In this document: piece by piece, positions 22,586 to 32,518 of the stretch | How the letters are laid out: each line of letters starts with the position of its first letter | How positions within the stretch are numbered: position 1 is the stretch's first letter | Origin: Actinomycetes bacterium | GTDB taxonomy: Bacteria; Actinomycetota; Actinomycetes; Nanopelagicales; Nanopelagicaceae | NCBI GenBank assembly: GCA_025355665.1 | Contig: JANXZF010000133.1 | Coordinates: forward strand, 1 to 53,872 | Direction of reading: 5' to 3' | DNA: 53,872 nucleotides | The notes under the pieces: generated by a model | The model's database searches: none | What the model was told of the DNA's origin: nothing | Seen by the model: the letters and a program-made list of their open reading frames with translations, nothing else | Translations under genes and position numbers: made by a program

Positions 22586-24120
22586 ATAATCGCTCTCGCG
22601 GCGCTTAGGATTTCAGAAATTCCGTTTTCACGATTTCGCAAATGCAGACGGACGACTTTCAAATCACGCGAAGCAAGGGCTTGACCATCGCCCAATGCTT
22701 GGGCTGATATCAATGTTCGGAAAGTGAAATCTCTTCCGGGTATTTCGATGTCATTATCGCTTTCTCCCGTGATCTGCAGGAAGACTCCATTTTGTTGGCC
22801 TCCCTTATGGAACTGTCCTGTGGAGTGAAGGAATCTGGGACCCCAGCCAAATGTGACGGGTCTGGAACTTTTGTCCGCGATTATTCGACGCAATTGCGCA
22901 AGTTCTTCGTTATCTCGTCTATCCAGATACGCCATGATCGCGATGTAGCCATCCGTGGATACTGCATCGATGACCTGCGTGAGGGCTTCTTGCACGGTGG
23001 GGGCATCCGCGAAAATTTCGACAGCGCCGTCAATGTTCTGAGGTGTGAACTTAGGCAGTTTGCCCGACCAACTCTTTAGTAACGAGGCGGTCTGTTCCTT
23101 AGCCTCGGTGACATTGGGTTGATTGAAGGGATCAATCTCAAGTGCGAACCCCAGAAGTGCGGTCACCCACTCCCAGAAAATGAATTGTGCGCCAAGTTCA
23201 CATTCAACTACCAAGTCGCTTTTGCCAGTGAAGGCGATACGAAGTGCATCGCCACCAACCGGTGCCGTGACGCTCTCAATCACGATCGGCAAACGTCCGA
23301 CATTGTCCTTGCCAGTCGACTCAGCCACCAGCTGTTCGATCCAGTCGGAAAGACCCGGCATACCTGAATCCGTATCGCAGAAGGCAATGTATTGGCCGGA
23401 CTGATAGGCCAACAGATATGCCATGGCAATTGCCGGAGACTGCGCTCCTTGAAAAGAGGGAATTGCATCGCTGGCGGCATCGAGAAGAACTGACACGTCA
23501 ATGCCGATTAATGCGGCGGGAACAAGTCCGAATGCAGTGAGAGCGCTGAAGCGGCCCCCAACATTTGGATCTGCGTTTACGACTATGAAGCCTCGCTTGC
23601 GAGCATCCTCATCTAGAGGTGAGCCGGGATCGGTGACGATCACCATGTGTTCGGCCGCATTTAAACCAGCTTCTGCAAAGTGAGACTCGAAGAGCGCGCG
23701 CTGTGATGACGTTTCTACGGTCGAGCCCGATTTCGAACTGACAACTACGACTGTCTTGGAAAGATCACCAGCCAGAGCGTGAGAAATGTAATTGGGATCT
23801 GTGCTATCTAAAACGAATAACTCCTTCTTGAAAGAAGCAGCGATAACTTCTGGAGCCAGTGATGAGCCACCCATGCCGCACAACACGACGTGAGTGTGAT
23901 TGCGAAAGCGCGCGGCCAGTGCATCCAACTCGGGCAGGAGGGTTCGGGAAGACGTAGCGCTATCCACCCAATTGAGTCGTATCAGTGCCTCATCATGTGC
24001 ATTCGGACCCCATGTGTTGGGATCCTTGGAGGCTATCTTCGCACTCGCTTCGACAAGCGAGAGATAGCGAGGATCGAAGCGATCAATCTTCGAGGTGTGA
24101 GAGCCGTGTATTGAGATCAT
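22582..24120 (-). CDS. pgi: Glucose-6-phosphate isomerase
   Basis: VLCGMGGSSLAPEV, VVVSSKSGSTVETSSQ, GGRFSALTAFGLVPAAL, adjacent to tal. Confidence 0.9.
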   Translation of the reverse strand: MISIHGSHTSKIDRFDPRYLSLVEASAKIASKDPNTWGPNAHDEALIRLNWVDSATSSRTLLPELDALAARFRNHTHVVLCGMGGSSLAPEVIAASFKKELFVLDSTDPNYISHALAGDLSKTVVVVSSKSGSTVETSSQRALFESHFAEAGLNAAEHMVIVTDPGSPLDEDARKRGFIVVNADPNVGGRFSALTAFGLVPAALIGIDVSVLLDAASDAIPSFQGAQSPAIAMAYLLAYQSGQYIAFCDTDSGMPGLSDWIEQLVAESTGKDNVGRLPIVIESVTAPVGGDALRIAFTGKSDLVVECELGAQFIFWEWVTALLGFALEIDPFNQPNVTEAKEQTASLLKSWSGKLPKFTPQNIDGAVEIFADAPTVQEALTQVIDAVSTDGYIAIMAYLDRRDNEELAQLRRIIADKSSRPVTFGWGPRFLHSTGQFHKGGQQNGVFLQITGESDNDIEIPGRDFTFRTLISAQALGDGQALASRDLKVVRLHLRNRENGISEILSAARAII

Positions 24121-25214
24121 GCGGTGCGCACCTTTTCGACGTTAGCAAGTAGTTCATTCCAGGCATCAGCAAATTTCTTAACGCCATCGATTTCCAGTTC
24201 ATCAGTAACGGTCTCTAACGAAATGCCGACCTCTTGCAGCGCCACCAAATCGTTTTGCGCACCCGCATAGTGCGAGGAAATGGCGGCCTCTTGGATGACT
24301 CCATGATCAATTACCGCATCGAGAGTCGCCTGGGGCATCGTGTTCACGGTATTTGGCGCGACCAATCCCACTACGTACCGTGTGTCGTCGTACGCTGGAT
24401 CTTTCACGCCAGTCGATGCCCAGAGAGGACGCTGGACTCGGGCGCCCTGTTCGGCGAGTGCTTTCCATCGTGGCGACTCACACAATCGTTCAAATGCATC
24501 ATAAGTGAGCACTGCATTCGCAAGGGCGGCTTTGCCAAGTAATGCAGTCGAATCAGGTGAATTTTGGGCTTTGAGTAACGCATCCACTGCCGTGTCAATT
24601 CGACTAACAAAGACTGAAGCAACGGATGTAACTTCGGAAACACTGTGGCCGGCGGCATGACGAAGTTCGAGGCCCTTCGCAAAGGCGTCGAACACCTGTC
24701 GATAACGTGCAATGGAGAAAATCAATGTGACATTCACGCTGATGCCTTCGGAAATCAAAGTTGTGATGGCGGCAAGCCCTTCGATCGTCGCGGGGATCTT
24801 GATCATCACGTTGGGGCGATCAACGATGTTCCATAGCTCGCGACCTTGCTTTATAGACCCTTGAGTATCTCTTGCGAGGCGAGGATCAACTTCGATGCTC
24901 ACACGTCCATCAACGTGCATGCTTGACTCGAAAACAGGCAGAAAGAGATCGCATGCGTTTCGAACGTCGTCTGTCGTGAGGATTTGTACAACTTCCTCGG
25001 TGCTTTTCCCGCTGAGAGATGCGATGCTCGAGGCGTATTCGGCACCCTTTGAAATAGCTGAATTGAAGATGCTCGGGTTGGTTGTAACTCCGACTACTCG
25101 ATTGTGGGCGATGCGGTGAGGGAGGCTGTGCTCGTCCTCTCCGGTGATCTTGCTCCGCGATAGGTCGTCCAACCAAATAGAGGTACCTGCACTTGAGATC
25201 TGATCCGTAATCAT
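24117..25214 (-). CDS. tal: Transaldolase
   Basis: SIWLDDLSRSKI, VTTNPSIFN, NVMIKIPATIEGL, WASTGVKDPAY. Confidence 0.97.
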   Translation of the reverse strand: MITDQISSAGTSIWLDDLSRSKITGEDEHSLPHRIAHNRVVGVTTNPSIFNSAISKGAEYASSIASLSGKSTEEVVQILTTDDVRNACDLFLPVFESSMHVDGRVSIEVDPRLARDTQGSIKQGRELWNIVDRPNVMIKIPATIEGLAAITTLISEGISVNVTLIFSIARYRQVFDAFAKGLELRHAAGHSVSEVTSVASVFVSRIDTAVDALLKAQNSPDSTALLGKAALANAVLTYDAFERLCESPRWKALAEQGARVQRPLWASTGVKDPAYDDTRYVVGLVAPNTVNTMPQATLDAVIDHGVIQEAAISSHYAGAQNDLVALQEVGISLETVTDELEIDGVKKFADAWNELLANVEKVRTA

Positions 25215-27277
25215 TAAAGACCCCCTAGTACCTCATTGACGATTCGTTCGGGAGTAAATCCAAACTCCTTAAAGAGAATAGCCGCTGATGCTGAGGCACC
25301 ATAATGTTCGAGGGAGATCGAGAGGCCTGCATCTCCTACGTAGTCGCGCCACCCTTGAGCGATACCGGCCTCGATGCTGACGCGCTTACCGACCGACTTG
25401 GGAAGTATCTCGTCTTTGTAGGCCTGACTTTGACGATCAAACCACTCCAGGCACGGTGCGCTCACCACCCGAGTCGGAACACCACGTGACTCGAGAATCT
25501 CCTGTGCTTGAACTGCGAGTGAGACTTCCGATCCTGTAGCGATCAAGATCGCCTTGGGGAAGACGCTAGCCTCCTTAAGAATGTAGGCGCCTTTTTCCAC
25601 GCCTCGGACATCTGCAAAGACGCTTCGATCAAATACTGGCAAGTTCTGTCTAGAGAGCAGCAAAGCATTTGGCTCGTCGCTTTCAAGAATTACGCGCCAG
25701 GCTTGCGCCACTTCGTTTGCATCAGCCGGACGAATCACCGAAAGTCCGGGGATTGCACGCAATGCAGCGATGTGTTCGACGGGTTGATGTGTCGGGCCGT
25801 CTTCACCTAGACCGATTGAGTCGTGCGTCCAGACGAATGTGACTCCCAATTTCATGAGAGAGGCGAGTCGCACTGCAGGGCGCATGTAATCGCTAAACAC
25901 AAGGAATGTTCCGCCGAACGCACGTGTCAGTCCATGCAAAGTGATGCCGTTGAGAATTGAGCCCATGGCGTGTTCGCGAATTCCGAAATGAAGAATGCGT
26001 CCGTATGGATTGGCTCCAGTCATTGCGCTATTGGAGGGAAGGAATGATCCGCCCCCCTCGATGGTGGTGTTGTTGCTTTCTGCAAGATCTGCCGATCCTC
26101 CCCAAAATTCCGGAAGCACTTGCGCGATCTGAGTAATGACATCTCCTGATGCTTTCCGCGTAGCAATTTCCTTATCAGATGAAAAATGAGGAATTGCTTT
26201 GTCCCAGCCCGCAGGAAGTGCACGGTCTTTAATGCGGGCAAGAAGTTGCGCTTGTTCAGGATGAGAAATCTGCCAAACTTTGAATTTTTCGACCCATTCG
26301 CTATGTGCTTGCCCGCCGCGCGATTTCACAAGACGAACGTGAACAAGGACTTCTTGGGGCATCGCGAATTTCTCATCTGGGTTTAATCCAAGGATTATTT
26401 TCGTGTCAGCAATTTCCGCATCGCCAAGTGCAGAACCATGAGATTTTGCTGTGCCACGCGCCTTCGGTGCAGGCCACGCAATAACGGATTTCATACGGAT
26501 AAGTGTTGGTTTGGATTGCTGGGCTTTGGCGGCAATCATCGCTTTCTCAAGTGCAGGAAGGTCTACGTTGCCGTCCGCAAGTTCAGCTACATCGATGACG
26601 TCCCAGCCATAGGCCCGATAGCGCGCAGAGACATCTTCGGTGAAAGCAACGTGAGTATCGCCTTCGATGGAGATTCGATTATCGTCGTAAATAACATTGA
26701 GTGCACCCAATGCCTGCGTACCGGCAATTGACGACGCTTCAGAACTGACGCCTTCTTCAAGATCGCCATCAGAGCAAATAACCCATATTTGGTGGTCAAA
26801 AATGCTCTCTCCTGCCGGCGCGTCTGGATCCAATAGCCCGCGCTCGTATCTGGCGGCCATGGCCATGCCAACACCGTTTGCAACACCTTGACCCAAGGGA
26901 CCCGTCGTGGTTTCGATTCCAGCTGTGTGTCCGTGTTCTGGGTGTCCCGGTGTCAGTGAGCCCCATGTTCGGAACTCTTGTAGATCTTTCATTTCCACCC
27001 CGTAACCACTGAAGAAAAGTTGGGTGTAAAGGGTGAGTGAGGAATGACCGCACGAAAGGATGAACCGGTCGCGTCCGAGCCACTTCGGGTCACTTGGATC
27101 ATGGACTAGATGTCTCTGGAAGAGCGCGTACGCAACTGGTGCCAATGCCATGGCAGTACCAGGATGCCCATTGCCGACTTTTTGCACTGCATCCATAGCA
27201 AGAGCCCGCGCGTAAGTAACGGCACGATCATCGAGTTGGTTCCACGCGGGTGATCCTGTGGTCATCTTTTCCGTCAT
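25214..27277 (-). CDS. tkt: Transketolase
   Basis: GNGHPGTAMALAPVAYALF, ICSDGDLEEGVSSEA, EDGPTHQPVEHIAALRAIP; start probably the internal ATG near 27277. Confidence 0.97.
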   Translation of the reverse strand: MTEKMTTGSPAWNQLDDRAVTYARALAMDAVQKVGNGHPGTAMALAPVAYALFQRHLVHDPSDPKWLGRDRFILSCGHSSLTLYTQLFFSGYGVEMKDLQEFRTWGSLTPGHPEHGHTAGIETTTGPLGQGVANGVGMAMAARYERGLLDPDAPAGESIFDHQIWVICSDGDLEEGVSSEASSIAGTQALGALNVIYDDNRISIEGDTHVAFTEDVSARYRAYGWDVIDVAELADGNVDLPALEKAMIAAKAQQSKPTLIRMKSVIAWPAPKARGTAKSHGSALGDAEIADTKIILGLNPDEKFAMPQEVLVHVRLVKSRGGQAHSEWVEKFKVWQISHPEQAQLLARIKDRALPAGWDKAIPHFSSDKEIATRKASGDVITQIAQVLPEFWGGSADLAESNNTTIEGGGSFLPSNSAMTGANPYGRILHFGIREHAMGSILNGITLHGLTRAFGGTFLVFSDYMRPAVRLASLMKLGVTFVWTHDSIGLGEDGPTHQPVEHIAALRAIPGLSVIRPADANEVAQAWRVILESDEPNALLLSRQNLPVFDRSVFADVRGVEKGAYILKEASVFPKAILIATGSEVSLAVQAQEILESRGVPTRVVSAPCLEWFDRQSQAYKDEILPKSVGKRVSIEAGIAQGWRDYVGDAGLSISLEHYGASASAAILFKEFGFTPERIVNEVLGGL

Positions 27278-27290
27278 TTCTTCCCCATCC

Positions 27291-28148
27291 CTACTTTGTC
27301 GCCAAGTGAATTCGCCATGCACTTACCCAAATCAGAGCAACACCCAACAGGTGCGCGCCGACTAATAATTCGGGCAATCCTCGGTAGTACTGAAGGAACC
27401 CGATGCCGCCTTGAGCAAGGGCTACAGCTCCGAAGATTGCTACTCGCTTTCTCAACAGCGAATATTGCGAGGTTAAGGCAAACATTAACGCAGTTAGTAG
27501 AACCAATCCGATGACCAAGTCGGCGTGCATCCAAGCGATGAATGTGAAGTGAAGGTGGAAGCGCGGCGCGGAGCGATCTCCTGCGTTTGGTCCGCTACCA
27601 GTCACAAGCGTTCCAACTGTGATGACGAGAGCTGTTAACACTAGATGAGCATTCGAAATGATTTGCACGCCAGGCTTCATCGTTTCGGGCAAGGTAATCG
27701 GGATATGTCTTTGCTCGTATAGGGAGGTGCAGACTGCCATGAGAATTATCGAAAGAAGAAAATGCGAAGCGACAGCAAAGGGATTCAAATGGGTGAGGAC
27801 GGTAATTCCTCCAAGTGGAATCTGGAGAAGAATTCCCACCAACTGAATGATCGCGAGTGTTTGAAGGTCTTTTCTTTTAAGTCTAATGACGAGGACTAAT
27901 GCAATAATCGAGACCGTCAGAAGACCCAAAGTGATGAGGCGATTGCCGAATTCGATCCAGACATGCACTTGACCTTGAGCTTGGTGGGGAACAGGGGTGA
28001 AGGAAGCACTGGTGCATTTTGGCCAGGTAGGGCAACCAAGACCGGATCCCGAGATGCGCACGGCTCCGCCTGAGACCAGGAGCCCAGATTGAAAAGCTAG
28101 GAGAAGGCCCAAAACGGGTGAAAGTGCCCTATCCAGCCGCTTGCTCAT
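27291..28148 (-). CDS. ctaA: Heme A synthase (CtaA/COX15)
   Basis: Multi-TM; FQSGLLVSGGAVRISGSGLGCPTWPKC, LGGITVLTHLNP; start refined to ATG 28148. Confidence 0.92.
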   Translation of the reverse strand: MSKRLDRALSPVLGLLLAFQSGLLVSGGAVRISGSGLGCPTWPKCTSASFTPVPHQAQGQVHVWIEFGNRLITLGLLTVSIIALVLVIRLKRKDLQTLAIIQLVGILLQIPLGGITVLTHLNPFAVASHFLLSIILMAVCTSLYEQRHIPITLPETMKPGVQIISNAHLVLTALVITVGTLVTGSGPNAGDRSAPRFHLHFTFIAWMHADLVIGLVLLTALMFALTSQYSLLRKRVAIFGAVALAQGGIGFLQYYRGLPELLVGAHLLGVALIWVSAWRIHLATK

Positions 28149-28207
28149 GGCGGCAAGCCTAAGCGGTGGCCGAGGGTAAGGCGGACACGCATGAATTCCT
28201 CGCGAGT

Positions 28208-28219
28208 TGCCAAGTGGCA
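28208..28219. promoter_or_regulatory. Palindrome TGCCA-AG-TGGCA in ctaA/sufR divergent region
   Basis: Perfect 5-bp arms, 2-nt spacer. Confidence 0.4.
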
Positions 28220-28238
28220 CTTTTCGGGGAATTACGAC

Positions 28239-28253
28239 ACACTTGTGTTGTGA
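28239..28253. promoter_or_regulatory. Candidate SufR operator ACACT-N5-TGTGA overlapping the sufR start
   Basis: acact tgtgt tgtga read directly; resembles the motif I recall for mycobacterial SufR. Confidence 0.5.
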
Positions 28254-28930
28254 AAAAGACGGCTCCAGGCGAGGACACGCGCACCCGTGACCTCGTAGCC
28301 CGCTCGATTCTGGAGAACGGGCCGATGAGTGCCGTTGTTCTGGCCTCAATGCTTGGATTCACCCCGGCTGGGATCAGGCGCCATCTGGATTCGCTGGTCG
28401 AGGAAGGACTTCTCGAAGCCCGTGAGCCTCATTTAGTTAGTGGGCGAGGCAGGGGCAGGCCGTGCAAGGTATTTGTCATGAGCGACGCGGGTCGCGAGAA
28501 GTTCGAGCATTCTTATGACGACTTGGCAGTTTCGGCCCTCAAATTTCTCCAAACTCACATGGGTCCCGATGCCCTAATGGCATTCGCCGACGCCCGTGCT
28601 TTCGAATTTGAAAAAACATTCGTTCCAATCCTTAATTCTGATGTCAGTGCGGAGGCACGAGCTGAAGCTCTTGCGCAGTTCCTCACTTCTGAGGGCTATG
28701 CCGCAAGCATCCTGCCGCGGGCTGCGGGCGAAGAGCTTTGCCAACATCATTGTCCGATTGCACATGTGGCTTCTCAGTTTCCGCAACTCTGTGAAGCAGA
28801 GACGCAGGCTTTCGCGCGAGTGCTTGGCACTCACGTGCAGCGATTAGCCACGATTGCTCATGGCGACGGTGTTTGCACCACTTACATTCCATCTCTTGCT
28901 CAACCAATTTCTAAAGGGGGAAGTCGATGA
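28250..28930 (+). CDS. sufR: SufR-type Fe-S transcriptional repressor (winged HTH)
   Basis: HTH at N terminus; C-terminal Cys cluster [22 protein letters not shown]...[10 protein letters not shown]; directly upstream of sufB. GTG 28250 preferred over ORF-track 28166. Confidence 0.88.
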   Translation: MKKTAPGEDTRTRDLVARSILENGPMSAVVLASMLGFTPAGIRRHLDSLVEEGLLEAREPHLVSGRGRGRPCKVFVMSDAGREKFEHSYDDLAVSALKFLQTHMGPDALMAFADARAFEFEKTFVPILNSDVSAEARAEALAQFLTSEGYAASILPRAAGEELCQHHCPIAHVASQFPQLCEAETQAFARVLGTHVQRLATIAHGDGVCTTYIPSLAQPISKGGSR

Positions 28931-30336
28931 CCACTGCGCATCCAGAACTCGAAGGATTAGGTAGATACGAGTACGGCTGGTCAGACTCCGATGCCGCTGG
29001 CACGAATTCGCGCCGTGGTATTAATGAAGAAGTCGTCCGCGACATTTCCGAGAAGAAATCTGAGCCACAGTGGATGCTCGATCTTCGCCTAAAAGGCCTT
29101 GCACTGTTTGAGAAGAAACCCATGCCAACGTGGGGATCGGACCTTTCCGGAATCTTCTTTGACACGATCAAATATTTCGTTCGTTCTACAGAGAAGCAGG
29201 CCGCAACGTGGGATGACCTGCCTGATGAGATCAAGAACACCTACGATCGTTTGGGAATTCCAGAAGCAGAAAAGCAGCGGCTCGTTTCAGGTGTTGCAGC
29301 CCAATACGAATCAGAAGTGGTCTACCACTCGATACGAGAAGATCTTCAGAAACAAGGGGTTATTTTTCTAGACACCGACACCGCTCTTAAAGACCATCCC
29401 GAACTATTCAAGGAATATTTCGCCACAGTGATTCCAGTTGGCGACAACAAGTTCGCCGCTCTCAACACTTCGGTGTGGTCTGGCGGCTCTTTCATCTACG
29501 TCCCCAAGGGTGTACATGTCGATATTCCTCTTCAGGCGTACTTTCGCATCAACACTGAGAATATGGGTCAATTCGAGCGCACTTTGATTATCGCGGACGA
29601 AGATTCCTATATTCACTACGTTGAAGGTTGTACGGCACCGATCTACTCATCTGATTCGCTTCACTCTGCTGTGGTTGAGATCATCGTGAAAAAGGGCGCC
29701 CGAGTTCGTTATACGACCATTCAGAACTGGTCCAACAATGTTTACAACCTGGTCACAAAGAGAGCGACTTGTGCCGAAGGCGCGACAATGGAGTGGATCG
29801 ACGGAAATATTGGCTCCAAAGTCACCATGAAATACCCAGCAGTATTCCTGCTTGGCCCGCATTCGAAGGGCGAGACCCTTTCAATCGCCTTTGCGGGCGA
29901 AGGCCAACACCAAGATGCTGGAGCCAAGATGGTACATGCGGCTCCGTACACGTCTTCGACAATTATTTCAAAATCGGTTGCTCGAAACGGCGGGCGCACT
30001 TCATACAGAGGTCTTGTTCAAATTCAGGAAGGTGCGCACCATTCCAAGAGCACTGTGAAATGTGACGCCCTGCTTGTGGACACGATCTCGCGATCAGACA
30101 CATACCCATATGTCGATGTGCGTGAAGACGATGTATCCATGGGCCATGAGGCAACCGTGTCGAAAATAAGCGATGACCAGTTGTTCTACTTAATGTCACG
30201 GGGCTTGGCCGAAGATGAGGCCATGGCAATGATCGTTCGCGGTTTCATCGAACCGATAGCACGCGAACTCCCGATGGAATATGCCCTCGAATTGAATCGA
30301 CTTATTGAACTTCAAATGGAAGGCGCGGTTGGTTGA
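28927..30336 (+). CDS. sufB: Fe-S cluster assembly protein SufB
   Basis: [61 protein letters not shown]. Confidence 0.97.
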   Translation: MTTAHPELEGLGRYEYGWSDSDAAGTNSRRGINEEVVRDISEKKSEPQWMLDLRLKGLALFEKKPMPTWGSDLSGIFFDTIKYFVRSTEKQAATWDDLPDEIKNTYDRLGIPEAEKQRLVSGVAAQYESEVVYHSIREDLQKQGVIFLDTDTALKDHPELFKEYFATVIPVGDNKFAALNTSVWSGGSFIYVPKGVHVDIPLQAYFRINTENMGQFERTLIIADEDSYIHYVEGCTAPIYSSDSLHSAVVEIIVKKGARVRYTTIQNWSNNVYNLVTKRATCAEGATMEWIDGNIGSKVTMKYPAVFLLGPHSKGETLSIAFAGEGQHQDAGAKMVHAAPYTSSTIISKSVARNGGRTSYRGLVQIQEGAHHSKSTVKCDALLVDTISRSDTYPYVDVREDDVSMGHEATVSKISDDQLFYLMSRGLAEDEAMAMIVRGFIEPIARELPMEYALELNRLIELQMEGAVG

Positions 30337-31427
30337 TGTCTGTTCTTGCGACAAATTACTTAACACCCACTGGGAGAGAAGAGGCGTGGAGATTTACGCC
30401 TCTGAATCGACTTGCTGGGCTTCACGATGGAACCTCTACGAGTGTCAACAGAAAATCTTTAACCCTTAGGGGCGATGTCCGTCCCGGTGTGAACACAACC
30501 CGAATCTCTCGGGAACTTGTTGCCTCAGTATCTGAATCAAACGATGCGATTGTTACTCGTGTTCAGGCTGAGGCCGAGGATGTTTTCATTGTGGACATTG
30601 CGGCAGATACCCATTTGCCAGAACCCGTAAGCCTTTACCGAGCCACAGGGGGCGTCGATGGCGCCGAGTTGTCTCGGGTTCGCATAAGCATCGGAGAAAA
30701 TTCGACCGCCTCAGTGATTATGGAGAACAGCGGTTCGGCCATTCTTGGTGAAGATGTTGAGATTCTTGTCGGCCCTGGAGCTCACCTCACCTTTGTCACC
30801 CTGCAAGAGTGGACAAATGACTCAGTACATGCGGCGCGTCACCATGCGATCCTTGATCGAGATTCAACTTTTAAGTCCACGACAGTAACGGTCGGAGGTT
30901 CGCTAGTGCGATTGCTTCCGACGGTTGAGTTCAGTGGTCCTGGATCCTTTGCGGAGTTGTCGGGAGTTTACTTTGCAACAGCGGGCCAGCATCTAGAGCA
31001 CCGCATTCACATTGACCATGGAATCGCGCATGCGAAATCAAGAGTGAATTACAAAGGAGCTCTCTCCGGCGAAGGAGCTCACACGGTCTGGATCGGCGAT
31101 GTCTTTATACGATCTGCTGCCGAAGGCACCGACACCTACGAACTCAATCGCAATCTCTTGCTTAGCGATGGTGCTCGAGCTGACTCCGTGCCAAACCTAG
31201 AGATCGAAACGGGTGAAATCATCGGGGCGGGCCATGCAAGCACGACCGGTAGATTCGATGACGAACAACTTTTCTACTTGATGTCGCGCGGAATTCCGAT
31301 GGATGAGGCACGACGTCTCGTTGTCCGTGGCTTCTTCGCGGAAATCATTTCTCATATCGAAGACGAACAGATTCAGGATCGTCTCATGGGCAGAATTGAC
31401 AGCGAGTTGGCAAAGGTGGGTCATTGA
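30336..31427 (+). CDS. sufD: Fe-S cluster assembly protein SufD
   Basis: [48 protein letters not shown]. Confidence 0.95.
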   Translation: MSVLATNYLTPTGREEAWRFTPLNRLAGLHDGTSTSVNRKSLTLRGDVRPGVNTTRISRELVASVSESNDAIVTRVQAEAEDVFIVDIAADTHLPEPVSLYRATGGVDGAELSRVRISIGENSTASVIMENSGSAILGEDVEILVGPGAHLTFVTLQEWTNDSVHAARHHAILDRDSTFKSTTVTVGGSLVRLLPTVEFSGPGSFAELSGVYFATAGQHLEHRIHIDHGIAHAKSRVNYKGALSGEGAHTVWIGDVFIRSAAEGTDTYELNRNLLLSDGARADSVPNLEIETGEIIGAGHASTTGRFDDEQLFYLMSRGIPMDEARRLVVRGFFAEIISHIEDEQIQDRLMGRIDSELAKVGH

Positions 31428-31430
31428 TTC

Positions 31431-31727
31431 ATGTCCGACCTAACTTTTTCGCAACTGGTTCAGAGCAAGCCGGTTCGGTTGGAGAAGAGCGGCAAGTCGA
31501 TCTGTGTCGCCCGAATCGGTGAGGAAGTCTTCGCCATTGACGACACCTGTACTCACGGTCAAGCGTCGTTGTCCGATGGTGATGTAACGGGTTTTCGTAT
31601 TGAGTGCTGGTTGCACGGAGCGGAATTTGATCTTCGAACAGGCGAGGTTCTCTCTCTTCCCGCGACCGAGGCCGTTAAAGCGTACAAAGTTAGTGTTATT
31701 GCCGATTCCGTAACGATCGAAATTTAG
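31431..31727 (+). CDS. Non-heme Rieske-type ferredoxin
   Basis: Rieske-like CTHGQASLSDG...CWLHGAEFDLRTGEVL; conserved position between sufD and sufC in Actinobacteria. Confidence 0.93.
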   Translation: MSDLTFSQLVQSKPVRLEKSGKSICVARIGEEVFAIDDTCTHGQASLSDGDVTGFRIECWLHGAEFDLRTGEVLSLPATEAVKAYKVSVIADSVTIEI

Positions 31728-31746
31728 TCAAGGAAAAGAGGAGAAG

Positions 31747-32499
31747 ATGAGTACGTTAGAGATCAGGGGCCTTGAGGTTTCGGTGAATACAGACAAGGGT
31801 GCAATCGAGATTTTGAAGGGCGTGGATCTGGTAATCCGATCTGGCGAAACACACGCCATCATGGGTCCAAACGGTTCTGGAAAATCCACCCTTGCTTATT
31901 CAATAGCCGGACATCCGAAGTACACCGTCACGGGCGGCAGCGTCACTTTGGACGGTCTCGACGTGTTGGCTATGAAAGTTGATGAGCGCGCGAAGGCTGG
32001 ACTGTTTCTTGCAATGCAGTACCCTGTTGAAGTTCCAGGAGTGTCGGTTTCTAACTTCCTGCGAACTGCCGTCACGGCGCTTCGTGGCGACGCACCAAAA
32101 TTGCGTACTTGGGTGGGCGAAGTCAAGGCAGCGATGAACGCATTGAACATGGATCCAGGTTTCTCAGAACGAAGTGTGAATGAAGGATTCTCTGGCGGAG
32201 AAAAGAAGCGACACGAAATTATGCAGTTGGAATTGCTCAAGCCGAAGATTGCAATTCTCGACGAGACTGACTCTGGACTAGATGTTGACGCGCTTCGAAT
32301 CGTTTCCGAGGGCGTCAATCGGGCTAAAGTAGCAAACGATCTCGGTGTTCTCTTGATTACCCACTACACACGAATCCTTCGTTATATAAAGCCAGATTTC
32401 GTCCATGTCTTTGCCAACGGTCACATTGTCGAAGAAGGCGGGCCAGAACTCGCCGATAAGTTGGAAGAGAAGGGCTACGCAGAGTACGTCAGCAGTTGA
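31747..32499 (+). CDS. sufC: Fe-S cluster assembly ATPase SufC
   Basis: IMGPNGSGKSTLAYSIAGHPKY, EGFSGGEKKRHEIMQL. Confidence 0.97.
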   Translation: MSTLEIRGLEVSVNTDKGAIEILKGVDLVIRSGETHAIMGPNGSGKSTLAYSIAGHPKYTVTGGSVTLDGLDVLAMKVDERAKAGLFLAMQYPVEVPGVSVSNFLRTAVTALRGDAPKLRTWVGEVKAAMNALNMDPGFSERSVNEGFSGGEKKRHEIMQLELLKPKIAILDETDSGLDVDALRIVSEGVNRAKVANDLGVLLITHYTRILRYIKPDFVHVFANGHIVEEGGPELADKLEEKGYAEYVSS

Positions 32500-32518
32500 T
32501 GCGCGTACTCATACCCTC

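Noticed and set aside
32405-32518. Extended N terminus of SufS in the ORF track
   Set aside because: The extension overlaps sufC out of frame; homologous start is ATG 32519 (MPLKAALIRRDFPIFDRK).
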